From NCBI GenBank assembly GCA_007123775.1, contig SLGK01000061.1, positions 1 to 64,000 of the forward strand: a stretch of DNA of 64,000 nt, written 5' to 3'. Made by a program: the position numbers and the translations under genes. Origin of the DNA: Anaerolineae bacterium. GTDB taxonomy: Bacteria > Chloroflexota > Anaerolineae > Promineifilales > Promineifilaceae. Shown one piece after another: positions 35,349-44,392 of this stretch; position 1 is the first letter of the stretch; each line of letters starts with the position of its first letter. A model generated the notes under the pieces. The model saw nothing but the letters and a program-made list of their open reading frames with translations, had not been told where the DNA came from and made no database searches.

Positions 35349-37181
35349 CTATTCCAAATCATTGCATTGACGTATGAACTTAGTCATTTTACGAATATTC
35401 TCTGCCAGGTCGAGAACATCCAACGCTGCATCGGAATCAGCAATTTTTCTGGCTATTTTCACTTTATCTACTTCTTTTTGGATGCCCCCACCCTTCTTTT
35501 TGAAATGATAACATTGCTCGAATGGTTCTGTCGCAGTCAGTTTTTCCGCACCGGGATGCACCTGTTTGACAGCTTCTTCCATCAGTGCGGACGGTATGTA
35601 GTTTTCAATCTCACGTCCTTTAGTGATCCAGGCAAAGCCAGGCCCTTTATCAAATTCATCACGAACGCGACACTTCGTGGGATTCATTTTCTCACCTTTT
35701 TTCTTCCGATCACTGTCGATGATGATAGACAGATTCTGGTTTATTCGACGCAGCGCGATAAACTCATCAACTTCCTCATCATCAGCCGAGAGATGGCTGA
35801 GAAGCCGGCCACCATAAAACATAACCGCATAATGTATCCCTTCCTCCAAATCAGAATCATATGCCTTTAGCCAGTGATTCAGATAAATGCGATCTGAAGG
35901 ACCCTCAACCCAGATAATACAATTGGCCTGCAAAATATCAGAGGCCCGGTAGCCAAGATCAACTGAAACAGCAAAACGCTGGCTCGCAGTCAACGCTGGC
36001 TGAACAATAGATTGCGTGCCATTATGCGTAACATGGAAAACAGATGCGTCTGGCACATCAATCATTGATGCTGAGTGGGTGGTAATAAAGTATTGGTTGC
36101 TGGTGTATTCGTGTAAATATCTAACCAGCTTCTTTTGCAGCAAGGGGTGAAGATGTATCTCTGGCTCTTCAATACAAACAATTTGATTTTCAAGCAATGT
36201 AGCGGCAATGGCCAGAATGACTACCTCGTGGATACCCGTTCCTAAATTTTCCAAAGGAAGGGTTTTGCCATCCATGTGGATTTGTATGGTCTTTTCCGAT
36301 GCCGGAACTTCAAGACGAACTTCATCTTTTTTTCCTACAACTTTCCGCACAAACTTGTTAATAGTTTCAAATTTGGCTTTGTTTTCATTATATTTAGGAC
36401 CAGCATCAGGCCGATCCAATGCCTCTAACTCTCGAATTATATTTAGCCCACTAAAATCATAGCCTTCTGTTGCTTTATCAGTTTTGATTTCCCTTATTGC
36501 TTGAATTGTTGTAATTTTCGGCACATCAAGTTGCACTGGGCTGAGTCCAGATAACATATGTTCCACAGTTTCATGAATTGCTTCGGGACTGTAATTACGA
36601 ATCTGGCTTCTCGCAATGGCCGAGTAAAAAGTGGACCACTCGTCATGAGTAAAGTCAACCTTCGATTCATTGGTCCGATAGCGCTGTCGTACAATTCTAT
36701 CTTTAGCTATCCCCACATACTCAGATAATGCTATAGCTAGAGCTTGATTCCAGTTCGCTTCGTAAAAAAACCAAGCTATATTTGATGATTGGTTATCGAC
36801 TATTTCGCCTCCATTGACAGAGGCCAGTTCAGGAAGCTGCAAAAACCGTTCCACGAGAGTTAATACGTGGCTACTTTCTACTTTTCGCTTTTCAAGTATT
36901 TGCTCATAAAGTGGCCCATTTTTTTTAAGCCCGAATGCGATTTGTATCTTGGCTGAATTTTCTCCAAAATGTCGATCTAAGTCTGAAAACCCTATGGTTT
37001 TGCGTGATCCTCTAGCTGACACGAGTGCATCATTAAAATGGTCATTAAGGAATCTTAGAATGTTAGATTTCCCCGAATTGTTCTGGCCAATGAAAAAGTT
37101 GATTTTATTGCAAGGGCCTATAAGCTGAAGTTCCTTGCCGAAGCTTCTATATGAAGAAATTCCAAACCCGTCGATAAACAT
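35349..37181 (-). CDS. OLD-family ATPase-TOPRIM endonuclease
   Basis: A 610-aa protein: an ABC-type ATPase (Walker A FFIGQNNSGKSNILRFL; ENLGTGIHEVVILAIAATLLENQIVCIEEPEIHLHP with signature and Walker B; ITTHSASMID) followed by a C-terminal TOPRIM domain (IIWVEGPSDRIYL and IIIDSDRKKKGEK). This is the architecture of OLD nucleases and of Gabija GajA. No GajB-like helicase is adjacent. It leads a defence operon with the methylase and restriction gene. It looks more AT-rich than its neighbours and contains no ACGGCCGT motif, consistent with transfer. Confidence 0.88.
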   Translation of the reverse strand: MFIDGFGISSYRSFGKELQLIGPCNKINFFIGQNNSGKSNILRFLNDHFNDALVSARGSRKTIGFSDLDRHFGENSAKIQIAFGLKKNGPLYEQILEKRKVESSHVLTLVERFLQLPELASVNGGEIVDNQSSNIAWFFYEANWNQALAIALSEYVGIAKDRIVRQRYRTNESKVDFTHDEWSTFYSAIARSQIRNYSPEAIHETVEHMLSGLSPVQLDVPKITTIQAIREIKTDKATEGYDFSGLNIIRELEALDRPDAGPKYNENKAKFETINKFVRKVVGKKDEVRLEVPASEKTIQIHMDGKTLPLENLGTGIHEVVILAIAATLLENQIVCIEEPEIHLHPLLQKKLVRYLHEYTSNQYFITTHSASMIDVPDASVFHVTHNGTQSIVQPALTASQRFAVSVDLGYRASDILQANCIIWVEGPSDRIYLNHWLKAYDSDLEEGIHYAVMFYGGRLLSHLSADDEEVDEFIALRRINQNLSIIIDSDRKKKGEKMNPTKCRVRDEFDKGPGFAWITKGREIENYIPSALMEEAVKQVHPGAEKLTATEPFEQCYHFKKKGGGIQKEVDKVKIARKIADSDAALDVLDLAENIRKMTKFIRQCNDLE

Positions 37182-37283
37182 GCTTAATTCCTAGATATGG
37201 TCTCTACTGACAATGAGGCTGATTTTAGCATAAATTAGCCGATTAGCCGATCATGGTGGCTTGTACGCCCTGGCACGGTATGG

Positions 37284-37289
37284 CATAAT
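37284..37289 (+). promoter_or_regulatory. Candidate -10 box before rarA
   Basis: CATAAT lies 7 nt before the rarA ATG and no ribosome site is present, suggesting leaderless transcription. It is weaker than the boxes at 21026 and 44381. Confidence 0.35.
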
Positions 37290-37296
37290 CCAGCGC

Positions 37297-39552
37297 ATGG
37301 ATTTGTTTAAGCACACACGGCAGCAGCAGGTTGAACAGGAAGCCCCCCTGGCCCACCGGATGCGGCCACGCACGCTGGACGAATTTGCCGGGCAGGCGCA
37401 CATCATCGGCCACGGCCGTTTACTGCGCCGCGCCATTCAAGCCGACCAGCTCTCCTCCCTCATCTTCTACGGGCCGCCGGGCACGGGCAAAACGACGCTG
37501 GCCATGGTCATTGCCAATAGCACCCAGAGCCACTTCATCACCATCAACGCCGTCCTGGCCGGGGTCAAAGAAATCCGGGAAGCCATCGCCGACGCTCAGG
37601 AGCGGCGCGCCCTCTACAACCAGCGCACTACCCTCTTTGTCGATGAGGTCCACCGCTGGAACAAGGCGCAGCAGGACGCGCTGCTGCCCCACGTGGAAAA
37701 CGGCACTATCATTCTCATCGGGGCCACCACCGAAAATCCTTACTTTGAGGTCAACAAAGCCCTGGTCAGCCGCAGCCGCATTTTTCAACTGAAACCGCTG
37801 ACCAACGACGACCTGCGCCAGATTGCGCGGCAGGCGTTGGCCGATCCGGAGCGGGGCTACGGCCGTTTACCCGTAGAAATCAGCGACGAAGCCCTGGACC
37901 ACCTGGTAGACGTAGCCAACGGCGACGCTCGTGGGGTCCTCAACGCCCTGGAACTGGCCGTAGAAACCACGCCGCCGGATGAGAACGGCCGTATTCCCAT
38001 CACCCTCGCCGTCGCCGAAGAATCGATCCAGCGCCGCGCCGTCCTCTACGACAAAGAAGGGGACGTCCACTACGACACCATCTCCGCCTTCATCAAAAGT
38101 CTGCGCGGCTCCGACCCCGACGCCGCCCTCTACTGGATGGCCAAGATGATTTATGCCGGCGAAGACCCCCGCTTCATCTTCCGCCGCATGGCCATCTTTG
38201 CCGGTGAGGATGTGGGCATGGCCGACCCCCAGGCCATCACCGTTGTCACCGGTTGCTGGGAAGCGTTTGAACGGATCGGAATGCCCGAAGGCCGCTTTCC
38301 CCTGGCCCAGGCCTGCCTCTACCTGGCCACCGCCCCCAAATCCAACAGTGCCTTCGCCTTCTTCGATGCCCTGGAGACGGTGGGCAAGGAGCGCGAGGCC
38401 GACGTACCTAATCATTTGAAGGATGGCAACCGGGACAAAGAAGGTTTTGGTCACGGCCAGGGCTACCTGTACCCCCACGCCTACCGCGACCATTGGGTGG
38501 CCCAGCAATATCTGCCCGACGCGCTGCAAGGCAAGCTGTTCTACCAGCCCAGCGACCAGGGCCACGAGCGCCGCATCCGCGATGAGGTGGCCCGCAAACG
38601 GGAAGCCCAATTAGCGGCGATGGTGGAAGAGAACCAGTCCGCACCGCCGGAGATTTTAACCACCAGCCCCACTGACCGGGCGCGAGACCTCTGGCTGCAG
38701 CGCACGATTTCGCAGGCGGGGCAGAATTTAGGCCAGGTGCGGGCGCGATTGTTTGAACTGGCCCAGGTGCAGCGGCATCATCTGTTGCTGAACATCGGTG
38801 CGGGCAGCGGCCTGCTCACCTGGGAGGCGGTGCGCCAGGCCCCGGAGGGCGGCGTTTGGGCCTTAGCCACCGACCCTGCCAGTGGTGAAGCGTTACGCCA
38901 GCAGGCAGAAAGATTGCCGGAGTTGGAACGGCCGTTTATCCTCATCGGCACCCTGTCAGAATTACCCACCCTGCTGGCCCTGCGCGAGGAGGCTGAGATA
39001 CGCTTTGACCGCATTCTGGCCCGCAACCCGCTCACCAGCCATCAAATTCCCCTGGCGGAATTGGTCGCCTGTCAGAATTGGTTGGCCGAAAACGGCCGCT
39101 TCGACAAGCTCAGTGCCGGCCGCTTCGTCCTCGTGCAAACCATTCCCCAACAAGGCCAACGCCTGTACAACCTGATTGAGTGGCCCGACGAACGATTACA
39201 GCAGCAGGTCATTGCCGCCGAAGAAGCAATCTACCAGGATGCCGACGACCCGTTGGTCAACTGGAATGAATCAACCATTGAAGCCGCCTTCACCCAGGCC
39301 GGCTGGCAGGATGTGGCCCTTTACCCCGAAACCCAAACCGAACAGCGGCGCATAACGGCCGTTGCCCTCTCCCGCTGGTTTGATAAGCCAGAAAGCTACG
39401 CCGCCCGCCCCACCTACGGCCAACGCCTGGCCCAGGCTGGCCTCACCCCCAAACAAATCGAGCGGGTAGCCAGCCTCTACCGCCAGCAGTTGACCGACCG
39501 AACGGTTGCCTGGCAGACACGGGTTGTCTATTTCGTAGTGCGTAATGCGTAG
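37297..39552 (+). CDS. rarA: RarA/MgsA AAA+ ATPase fused to a methyltransferase-like domain
   Basis: Residues 1-~430 are RarA, a clamp-loader-like ATPase acting at stalled forks: [103 protein letters not shown] and [18 protein letters not shown]. From ~480 onward a second part includes [32 protein letters not shown], like a SAM-binding Rossmann motif. RarA fusions with an extra domain are known in cyanobacteria. The ORF-track start is a TTG; I use ATG 37297. The last residues FVVRNA and the stop lie in a GCGTAGT repeat. Confidence 0.9.
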   Translation: MDLFKHTRQQQVEQEAPLAHRMRPRTLDEFAGQAHIIGHGRLLRRAIQADQLSSLIFYGPPGTGKTTLAMVIANSTQSHFITINAVLAGVKEIREAIADAQERRALYNQRTTLFVDEVHRWNKAQQDALLPHVENGTIILIGATTENPYFEVNKALVSRSRIFQLKPLTNDDLRQIARQALADPERGYGRLPVEISDEALDHLVDVANGDARGVLNALELAVETTPPDENGRIPITLAVAEESIQRRAVLYDKEGDVHYDTISAFIKSLRGSDPDAALYWMAKMIYAGEDPRFIFRRMAIFAGEDVGMADPQAITVVTGCWEAFERIGMPEGRFPLAQACLYLATAPKSNSAFAFFDALETVGKEREADVPNHLKDGNRDKEGFGHGQGYLYPHAYRDHWVAQQYLPDALQGKLFYQPSDQGHERRIRDEVARKREAQLAAMVEENQSAPPEILTTSPTDRARDLWLQRTISQAGQNLGQVRARLFELAQVQRHHLLLNIGAGSGLLTWEAVRQAPEGGVWALATDPASGEALRQQAERLPELERPFILIGTLSELPTLLALREEAEIRFDRILARNPLTSHQIPLAELVACQNWLAENGRFDKLSAGRFVLVQTIPQQGQRLYNLIEWPDERLQQQVIAAEEAIYQDADDPLVNWNESTIEAAFTQAGWQDVALYPETQTEQRRITAVALSRWFDKPESYAARPTYGQRLAQAGLTPKQIERVASLYRQQLTDRTVAWQTRVVYFVVRNA

Positions 39553-39603
39553 TGCGTAGAAAGATAACTACGCCGCCACTCCGCCACCTCGCCGCTCCGC
39601 TCC
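39533..39603. repeat. GCGTAGT heptamers joined to CGCCACTC array
   Basis: cgtagtgcgtaatgcgtagtgcgtag overlaps the end of rarA and supplies its stop. cgccactccgccacctcgccgctcc follows. Two repeat families are adjacent here, as at 9128-9300. Confidence 0.7.
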
Positions 39604-39731
39604 ATTTTTAACCCCGGTTAACTTCCAACCCATCACCCGTTAATTTTCAACTGCACACTCGTCAAATTCCGGTTATACGCCGGTGCATTTCTAAGTTAAC
39701 GCCTGGGCTTGATCCTGGTTTCACAATTCCC

Positions 39732-39737
39732 CATAAT
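39732..39737 (+). promoter_or_regulatory. Candidate -10 box before FbpB-like gene
   Basis: CATAAT ends 7 nt before ATG 39745. A GAGGG in the gap is too close to the ATG for a good ribosome site, so this may be leaderless. Confidence 0.35.
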
Positions 39738-39744
39738 GAGGGTC

Positions 39745-41388
39745 ATGAGCGCAACACCTGTCATCGGCAAACGAGCTATAACTCTCCCCCGTCCTCGACT
39801 GGCCCAACGCGGGGCCAGACCCATCAACTGGCAACTCTCAAGCTATTTTCTGCTGCTGCTGGCGCTGCTGGTCGGCGCGTTGATGCTGCTGACGCCAGCC
39901 TATCTGCTGGTACGAACGGTTGGGGCAGGGCAAGCGGCCGTTGACATGCTGCTGCGTCCTTCAACAATTCAAACGTTGGGGCGAACCGTCTGGCTGGCAA
40001 CGACGGTGACGCTGGCTTCGGCCGTGATTGCCGTGCCGCTGGCCTGGCTCACGACCAGTACCGACCTGCCGGGCAAACGCTTCTGGACGGTAACGGCCGC
40101 TTTGCCGCTCGTTCTGCCCAGTTATGTTGGGGCCTACCTCTTTGTCTCTATTTTAGGGCCGCGCGGTATTGCCCAACAGATGTTGCAGCCTATCACCGGC
40201 ATCGAGCGCTTCCCCTCCTTTTATGGCTTTTGGGGAGCGTTTTTTGTGTTGACGCTGATGAGCTACCCCTACATTTTCCTGACGGTGCGGGCCGCTTTCA
40301 AGCGGCTGGATCCGTCCATGATCGAGGCGGCTCGCAGCCTGGGTCAGACTCCCTGGCAGGCTTTTTGGCGCGTCACGCTGCCCCATTTACGGCCGTCGAT
40401 CTGGGCGGGGGCGCTGCTGGTATCGCTCTACGTGCTGCGCGATTTCGGGGCCGTCACCATGCTCCGCTACGATACTTTTACCCGCATCATCTACATTCAA
40501 TATGGCTCCTTTACCAGCCGTTCGCTGGCGGCGGCGATGGCGCTGGTGTTGATTGCGTTAACGGCCGTTATTCTCTTCATGGAAATGCGGACGCGGGGTA
40601 AAGCCAACTACGCCCGCCAGTCGATTGGCTGCGCCCGCCAGTCCAGAACGGTGCAGCTTGGCCGCTGGCGCTGGCCGGCTCTCGGCTTTATCGGCGGTAT
40701 CGTCACCATTGGCCTGATTTTGCCCGCCGGCAGCCTGGTCTACTGGCTGGTACGGGGCTGGATGAACAGCCAGGTTTCGGTAGCCCTGTGGCAGACTTCC
40801 TGGAATTCGCTGACGGTTTCGCTCATTGCTTCGCTGGTGGCGATTGCCGCCGCGCTGCCGGTAGCGATTCTGTCGGTGCGCCAGCCCAGTCGCCTCAGCC
40901 ATTTTCTGGAGCGGCTGACCTACACCGGCTTTGCCCTGCCCGGCATCGTAATCGCCCTGGCCCTCGTCTTCTTTGGGGCCAATTACACCCCCAGCCTCTA
41001 CCAGACTTTGCCCATGCTGATTGTGGCCTACGTTATTTTGTTTGTGCCGCAGGCCGTTGGCTCCACCCGCTCCTCGCTGCTGCAAGTACCGCGCAGCCTG
41101 GAAGAAGCGGGCCGCAGCCTGGGTCACAGCCCGCTGGCCGTTTTCCGCCGCATTACCTTCCCCTTGCTCAGCCCCGGTATGGCCGCCGGTATGGCCCTGG
41201 TTTTCTTGACCTGTATGAAGGAACTACCGGCAACGCTCATTTTAAGTCCGTTAGGCTACCGCACGCTGGCGACATCGGTCTGGGGTAATATTTCTGAGGC
41301 GTTTTTTGCCCAGGCTGCGGCCCCGGCACTGATGCTGATTTTGCTCTCTTCGATTCCGATGGCGTTTTTGACGCTGCGGGAGAAGTAA
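39745..41388 (+). CDS. Iron(III)-type ABC transporter permease, FbpB-like
   Basis: A 547-aa integral membrane protein with about twelve helices in two homologous halves. Each half has an EAA loop that contacts the ATPase: EAARSLGQTPWQAFWRVTLPHLRPS and EAGRSLGHSPLAVFRRITFPLLSPG. This two-in-one form is typical of FbpB/SfuB ferric permeases. It has no adjacent binding protein or ATPase; the lipoprotein at 15971 is a likely partner by family. ATG 39745 is preferred to the upstream ATG 39736 and TTG 39709. Confidence 0.9.
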   Translation: MSATPVIGKRAITLPRPRLAQRGARPINWQLSSYFLLLLALLVGALMLLTPAYLLVRTVGAGQAAVDMLLRPSTIQTLGRTVWLATTVTLASAVIAVPLAWLTTSTDLPGKRFWTVTAALPLVLPSYVGAYLFVSILGPRGIAQQMLQPITGIERFPSFYGFWGAFFVLTLMSYPYIFLTVRAAFKRLDPSMIEAARSLGQTPWQAFWRVTLPHLRPSIWAGALLVSLYVLRDFGAVTMLRYDTFTRIIYIQYGSFTSRSLAAAMALVLIALTAVILFMEMRTRGKANYARQSIGCARQSRTVQLGRWRWPALGFIGGIVTIGLILPAGSLVYWLVRGWMNSQVSVALWQTSWNSLTVSLIASLVAIAAALPVAILSVRQPSRLSHFLERLTYTGFALPGIVIALALVFFGANYTPSLYQTLPMLIVAYVILFVPQAVGSTRSSLLQVPRSLEEAGRSLGHSPLAVFRRITFPLLSPGMAAGMALVFLTCMKELPATLILSPLGYRTLATSVWGNISEAFFAQAAAPALMLILLSSIPMAFLTLREK

Positions 41389-41423
41389 AACTCAAAGCAG
41401 TTACGCAGAGATAAAAAAGTCAT

Positions 41424-41534
41424 GGCTCCTTGGGAATTCAGGGGGTTGACAAGCCGTAATGCGTAAAACGTAAAACGTAACCAGAGAGACTTTACGCATT
41501 ACGCATTACGTTTTACGCCAAACCCCGCGAAATC
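41424..41534 (+). repeat. Dispersed element type 2, copy B
   Basis: About 111 bp matching copy A at 17247-17350 with point changes and one extra GTAAAAC unit. The inverted heptamer core (gcgtaaaacgtaaaacgt / acgcattacgttttacgc) forms a long hairpin. Confidence 0.85.
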
Positions 41535-41545
41535 AAAACCTTCTA

Positions 41546-41576
41546 AACCTGCGAGGTCTCCGAGACCTCGCAGGTT
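41546..41576 (-). terminator. ACCTGCGAGGT hairpin, copy 2
   Basis: Perfect 15-bp arms aacctgcgaggtctc / gagacctcgcaggtt around a single C. It lies 17 bp past the M14 peptidase stop and also downstream of the permease, so it may serve both. Its stem repeats that at 26980-27012. Confidence 0.78.
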
Positions 41577-41592
41577 CGCCGATTTCACATCG

Positions 41593-43653
41593 CTAATCGG
41601 CGCGGATGAGGGGTAGGTATTGGTATAGGAAATCGACGCGCATCTGGACGGGCACGGCCGTTTCCGGTGCAGCCGGATCGTTGGTGAGCAGGATCATGGT
41701 GCCAGTGAAGGTGCCGCTGGCAGTCAGAGGAGCCGTGTAGGTCAACATGACCATCTCGCTCTCCCCGGCCGGAATGGTGCCGCTGAGCGGTGTGGCCGCC
41801 AGCCAGGTCAGGTCGGGCGGCAGGTCCAGCGTCCAGGTAAGCGGAGCCAGGCCACTGTTGGTAATGGTCCAGCTTTGCGTCAGGCTGGTACCCACCGTCA
41901 GACTGACCGGTTCAGGAGAAGACCAGTCTAGTTCGGGAATTAATTCTATCTCCGTTGTCTCAAAGAAGATAGCACTGATCGCGCCCCAATTCCCTGCCAC
42001 ATCCTGCCCGCGCACAAAGAGCATATGCTCGCCTACAGGCAGGTGGCTGACGTCGATGGTACCGCTGACCGTCTCTACCGGGCCGGGCGCACCCTGATTG
42101 ACCAGCGAGAGAGTGTGGGTTATGGTGTCAGTCAGCCAGTAGGGGGTATTGATGTAGGCGGCGGCCTGGCTGATCGGATTGTTGCCATTGTCGCTATCGT
42201 TGATAACGGCCGTTACCGTCATTATGCCTGTCGCACCCACTTCCGCCTCAATATCCAGCGCATCCGGGCCAAAGACGGTGATATAGGGCGTGCGGGCGAT
42301 CTTGGCCGCATATTGCAGCGACGGCCCATTTTCCGGCCACTGCACGGCATCAATCACGCTGTAGGCGGGCATAAATGAGGTGCCAATCTCATAGGTGAAC
42401 GAGGCGATACCCAACTGACCATAGGCCCAGTCATCACTCAGGCCGCTGGCCGCGTAGAGGCAGAGCGGGGCCTGGCAGGAAAGATAACCATTGTAGGTAG
42501 CCAGCTTGTCGCCTATGGCTTTGAGTTGGTCCCGATTGGGGGCGGGTGCGGCCGTATAGCCCCAGGGCCACAAAATCAACTCGCTAAAGCTGTGCAGGCT
42601 GATAAACACGCCCATGGTATCGTCCGGGGCCGGATTGCCAGTCGTGGGTATGTGCGGCTCCGGTATGAGCGAAGCGACCAATGTTTCGAGCTGAGCCACC
42701 TCCGGTTCAGAGGCGGCATGGGTGCCCCGATAAGTCTGGGAACAAGGATGTGTGCTGCTGCCGGGACCGCCCCACTGGAATGAGTGGTTGCGATTGAGGT
42801 CTACCCCATGTTGCCAGCTGGCTGTGGGCGGCCATTGTGAACAGCCTGGGCGGGCATTTTTGCGATGAAAGAACGGGTTGCCATTATACGGTGCCCGTGT
42901 GCCTAGCTCCACCAGCCAGAGGCCGTCGGGGTTGGCGGTGGGCACAAACCACAACTCATGATGGTCTACCAGCCAGGTGGCGTCGGCGTCGGTGCCGTAC
43001 CCCTCGACCAGCCAATCCAGCATACGCATGGCGATCTCGTGGGTGGTGATTTCACGCGGATGCAAACCGGCCATCAGGAAATAGATCGGCTTGGGGCCGG
43101 GAATTTCCTGGTTGGTGACGCGCATTGCCTTGAGAGGAAAGCCGGGGTTGTAGTCGTTGCCAGAAGTGAAGCAGCCGCCGCTGAGCAGACAATAGCTGCT
43201 GCCATACGTTATCAGTTCGGTCAGGTGGGGATAGGTATCGCTAATGACGGCCATGTCGGCGTACAGCTCATCGACGTTGCGATAGCCGCCGTAGAAATCG
43301 AACAGGTATTGGTCTGCCTGGAGCATGGCGGTGGCTTCTTCGTCCAGCGCTAACCGCCAGCCGACCGCCCGCAGCGACTCGTAGCCAACCAGGTTCAACC
43401 CAACCAGGACGTATTTCTCGTCCAGGTTGTTGTACTCCCACAGGTCATAATCGACCAATCCTTGAATGTCGTCAACTTGGTCATAGTAGGCCCGGACGAC
43501 GAAATCACCATCGGGCAGTTCGCCGGCCGGATCGCTCTGGGGGAAGGCGGTCAGCCGGTCGGCATAGCCAATGAGGAAGATGAGGAAAACGGCCGTGATC
43601 AGCGGCACCAACAATGCGTAGACACGTTGGTGGGAAAAAGGTGAAATGTTCAT
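41593..43653 (-). CDS. Secreted M14 zinc carboxypeptidase with Ig-like C-terminal domains
   Basis: A 686-aa exported protein. After an N-terminal hydrophobic segment (VYALLVPLITAVFLIFLIGYA) the M14 domain shows the zinc pair GLHPREITTHE, VPTANPDG, the substrate Arg in GVDLNRNHSFQW, third ligand ISLHSFSELILWPWG and catalytic Glu in FTYEIGTSF. The last ~230 residues are beta-sandwich-like, with PAGESEMVMLTYTAP and TGTMILLTNDPAAPETAVPVQM, ending YLPLIRAD. It probably degrades extracellular peptides. The track start at 43668 is a TTG; ATG 43653 is chosen. It is divergent from tmRNA. Confidence 0.9.
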   Translation of the reverse strand: MNISPFSHQRVYALLVPLITAVFLIFLIGYADRLTAFPQSDPAGELPDGDFVVRAYYDQVDDIQGLVDYDLWEYNNLDEKYVLVGLNLVGYESLRAVGWRLALDEEATAMLQADQYLFDFYGGYRNVDELYADMAVISDTYPHLTELITYGSSYCLLSGGCFTSGNDYNPGFPLKAMRVTNQEIPGPKPIYFLMAGLHPREITTHEIAMRMLDWLVEGYGTDADATWLVDHHELWFVPTANPDGLWLVELGTRAPYNGNPFFHRKNARPGCSQWPPTASWQHGVDLNRNHSFQWGGPGSSTHPCSQTYRGTHAASEPEVAQLETLVASLIPEPHIPTTGNPAPDDTMGVFISLHSFSELILWPWGYTAAPAPNRDQLKAIGDKLATYNGYLSCQAPLCLYAASGLSDDWAYGQLGIASFTYEIGTSFMPAYSVIDAVQWPENGPSLQYAAKIARTPYITVFGPDALDIEAEVGATGIMTVTAVINDSDNGNNPISQAAAYINTPYWLTDTITHTLSLVNQGAPGPVETVSGTIDVSHLPVGEHMLFVRGQDVAGNWGAISAIFFETTEIELIPELDWSSPEPVSLTVGTSLTQSWTITNSGLAPLTWTLDLPPDLTWLAATPLSGTIPAGESEMVMLTYTAPLTASGTFTGTMILLTNDPAAPETAVPVQMRVDFLYQYLPLIRAD

Positions 43654-43720
43654 AGATGGTTGCTCCAAAGGGTAATCGGGTAAGCAAAGCGGCCCGATTT
43701 TACCCGCTTGCGGTTAGATA

Positions 43721-43751
43721 GACTACAAAAATCTCAAAGATTTTTGTAGTC
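43721..43751. promoter_or_regulatory. Perfect palindrome between peptidase and tmRNA
   Basis: Arms gactacaaaaatct / agatttttgtagtc (14 bp) around caa, between two divergent units. It has a T-run only within the arms, and could be an operator or a hairpin. Confidence 0.5.
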
Positions 43752-43810
43752 TGGTGCGGAGCGTGGCTGAATCTAACATGATGATAATAGACTTGATACG
43801 GCCGTCATGA

Positions 43811-43816
43811 TATACT
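43811..43816 (+). promoter_or_regulatory. tmRNA -10 box
   Basis: TATACT lies 10 nt before the tmRNA 5' end. No -35 box at the usual spacing is convincing. Confidence 0.55.
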
Positions 43817-43826
43817 ATGTCTGTTC

Positions 43827-44245
43827 GGGGATGACAGGCTTCGACGGAGAAGGAGCTCCCTGGACTGCAAGCCGAGCAAGTTCTACACCTCGTAAAACTG
43901 GGAACAAACAATTAAGTGCCAACAACGCACGCACCTACAACGCTCTCCCCCTGGCTGCGTAATGCAGCGGCCACGTTAGTGGTCGGAGAGTAGACGTTTC
44001 CGTGAAGGAAACCCGTTTGCGCCAAATGTTCGTCAGTCAGGCGGCAGCAGACGACACAATACACTGACGTGCCTCTCATCGACGTCGATAGATGAGACTA
44101 AGCGGCTCTTTCGGGAGCCATCGACTGGCCCGCAGTAGACCCCGTTGGCCGGGGCTTTGCGGGTGAGAACAAATAGGCCGACTAAGCTTGTAGACGTTCA
44201 GATGGATTACTTTTTCGGACGTGGGTTCGATTCCCACCATCTCCA
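43827..44245 (+). ncRNA. ssrA: Transfer-messenger RNA
   Basis: One-piece tmRNA that rescues stalled ribosomes with SmpB. The 5' end ggggatgacaggcttcgacg and the 3' end gtgggttcgattcccaccatctcca pair as the tRNA-Ala-like acceptor stem and T arm. The reading frame for the tag begins at GCC 43918. At about 419 nt it is somewhat longer than the usual ~360 nt. CCA is not encoded. A terminator follows. Confidence 0.96.
43918..43962 (+). other. tmRNA tag reading frame, ANNARTYNALPLAA
   Basis: From the resume codon GCC the frame reads A-N-N-A-R-T-Y-N-A-L-P-L-A-A then TAA. The ALPLAA end fits the C-terminal signal read by ClpXP-type proteases (usually LAA or similar). Confidence 0.9.
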
Positions 44246-44250
44246 TTGAG

Positions 44251-44309
44251 AACAGCGGATTGAGGAAGGAACGGATTCTTATGCGCTTCTTTCTTCAATC
44301 CGCTGTTTT
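44251..44309 (+). terminator. tmRNA terminator
   Basis: aacagcggattgaggaagga pairs with ttctttcttcaatccgctgt, followed by ttttgttt. It begins 6 nt after the tmRNA 3' end. Confidence 0.8.
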
Positions 44310-44338
44310 GTTTGTATGGAGTACGAAGGATAACGATT

Positions 44339-44373
44339 TATGCAAATCTGCAATTGCATTGCAGATTTGCATA
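44339..44373 (+). promoter_or_regulatory. 35-bp perfect palindrome upstream of AAA_14 gene
   Basis: TATGCAAATCTGCAAT and its exact inverse ATTGCAGATTTGCATA flank TGC. The 16-bp arms are perfect. It covers the -35 region and ends 7 bp before TATACT, so it would be well placed as an operator for a dimeric repressor. It lacks the GC stem and T-tail of a terminator. Confidence 0.65.
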
Positions 44374-44380
44374 AATTTAG

Positions 44381-44386
44381 TATACT
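44381..44386 (+). promoter_or_regulatory. Candidate -10 box, leaderless start
   Basis: TATACT is followed by 6 nt and then the ATG at 44393, with no ribosome site. Confidence 0.5.
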
Positions 44387-44392
44387 TCACGT

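Noticed and set aside
35349-37181. Gabija system
   Set aside because: The OLD/GajA-like protein has no UvrD-like GajB next to it; the neighbours are a methylase and a putative restriction enzyme.
34486-37414. Absence of ACGGCCGT as proof that the OLD gene is foreign
   Set aside because: With about one motif per 0.75 kb, a gap near 2.9 kb is expected once or twice in the window; gaps of about 2.3 kb occur in cysS and near icd. AT-richness is better evidence.
37867-38610. 247-aa minus-strand ORF
   Set aside because: Antisense to rarA with Gly/Val-rich shadow composition.
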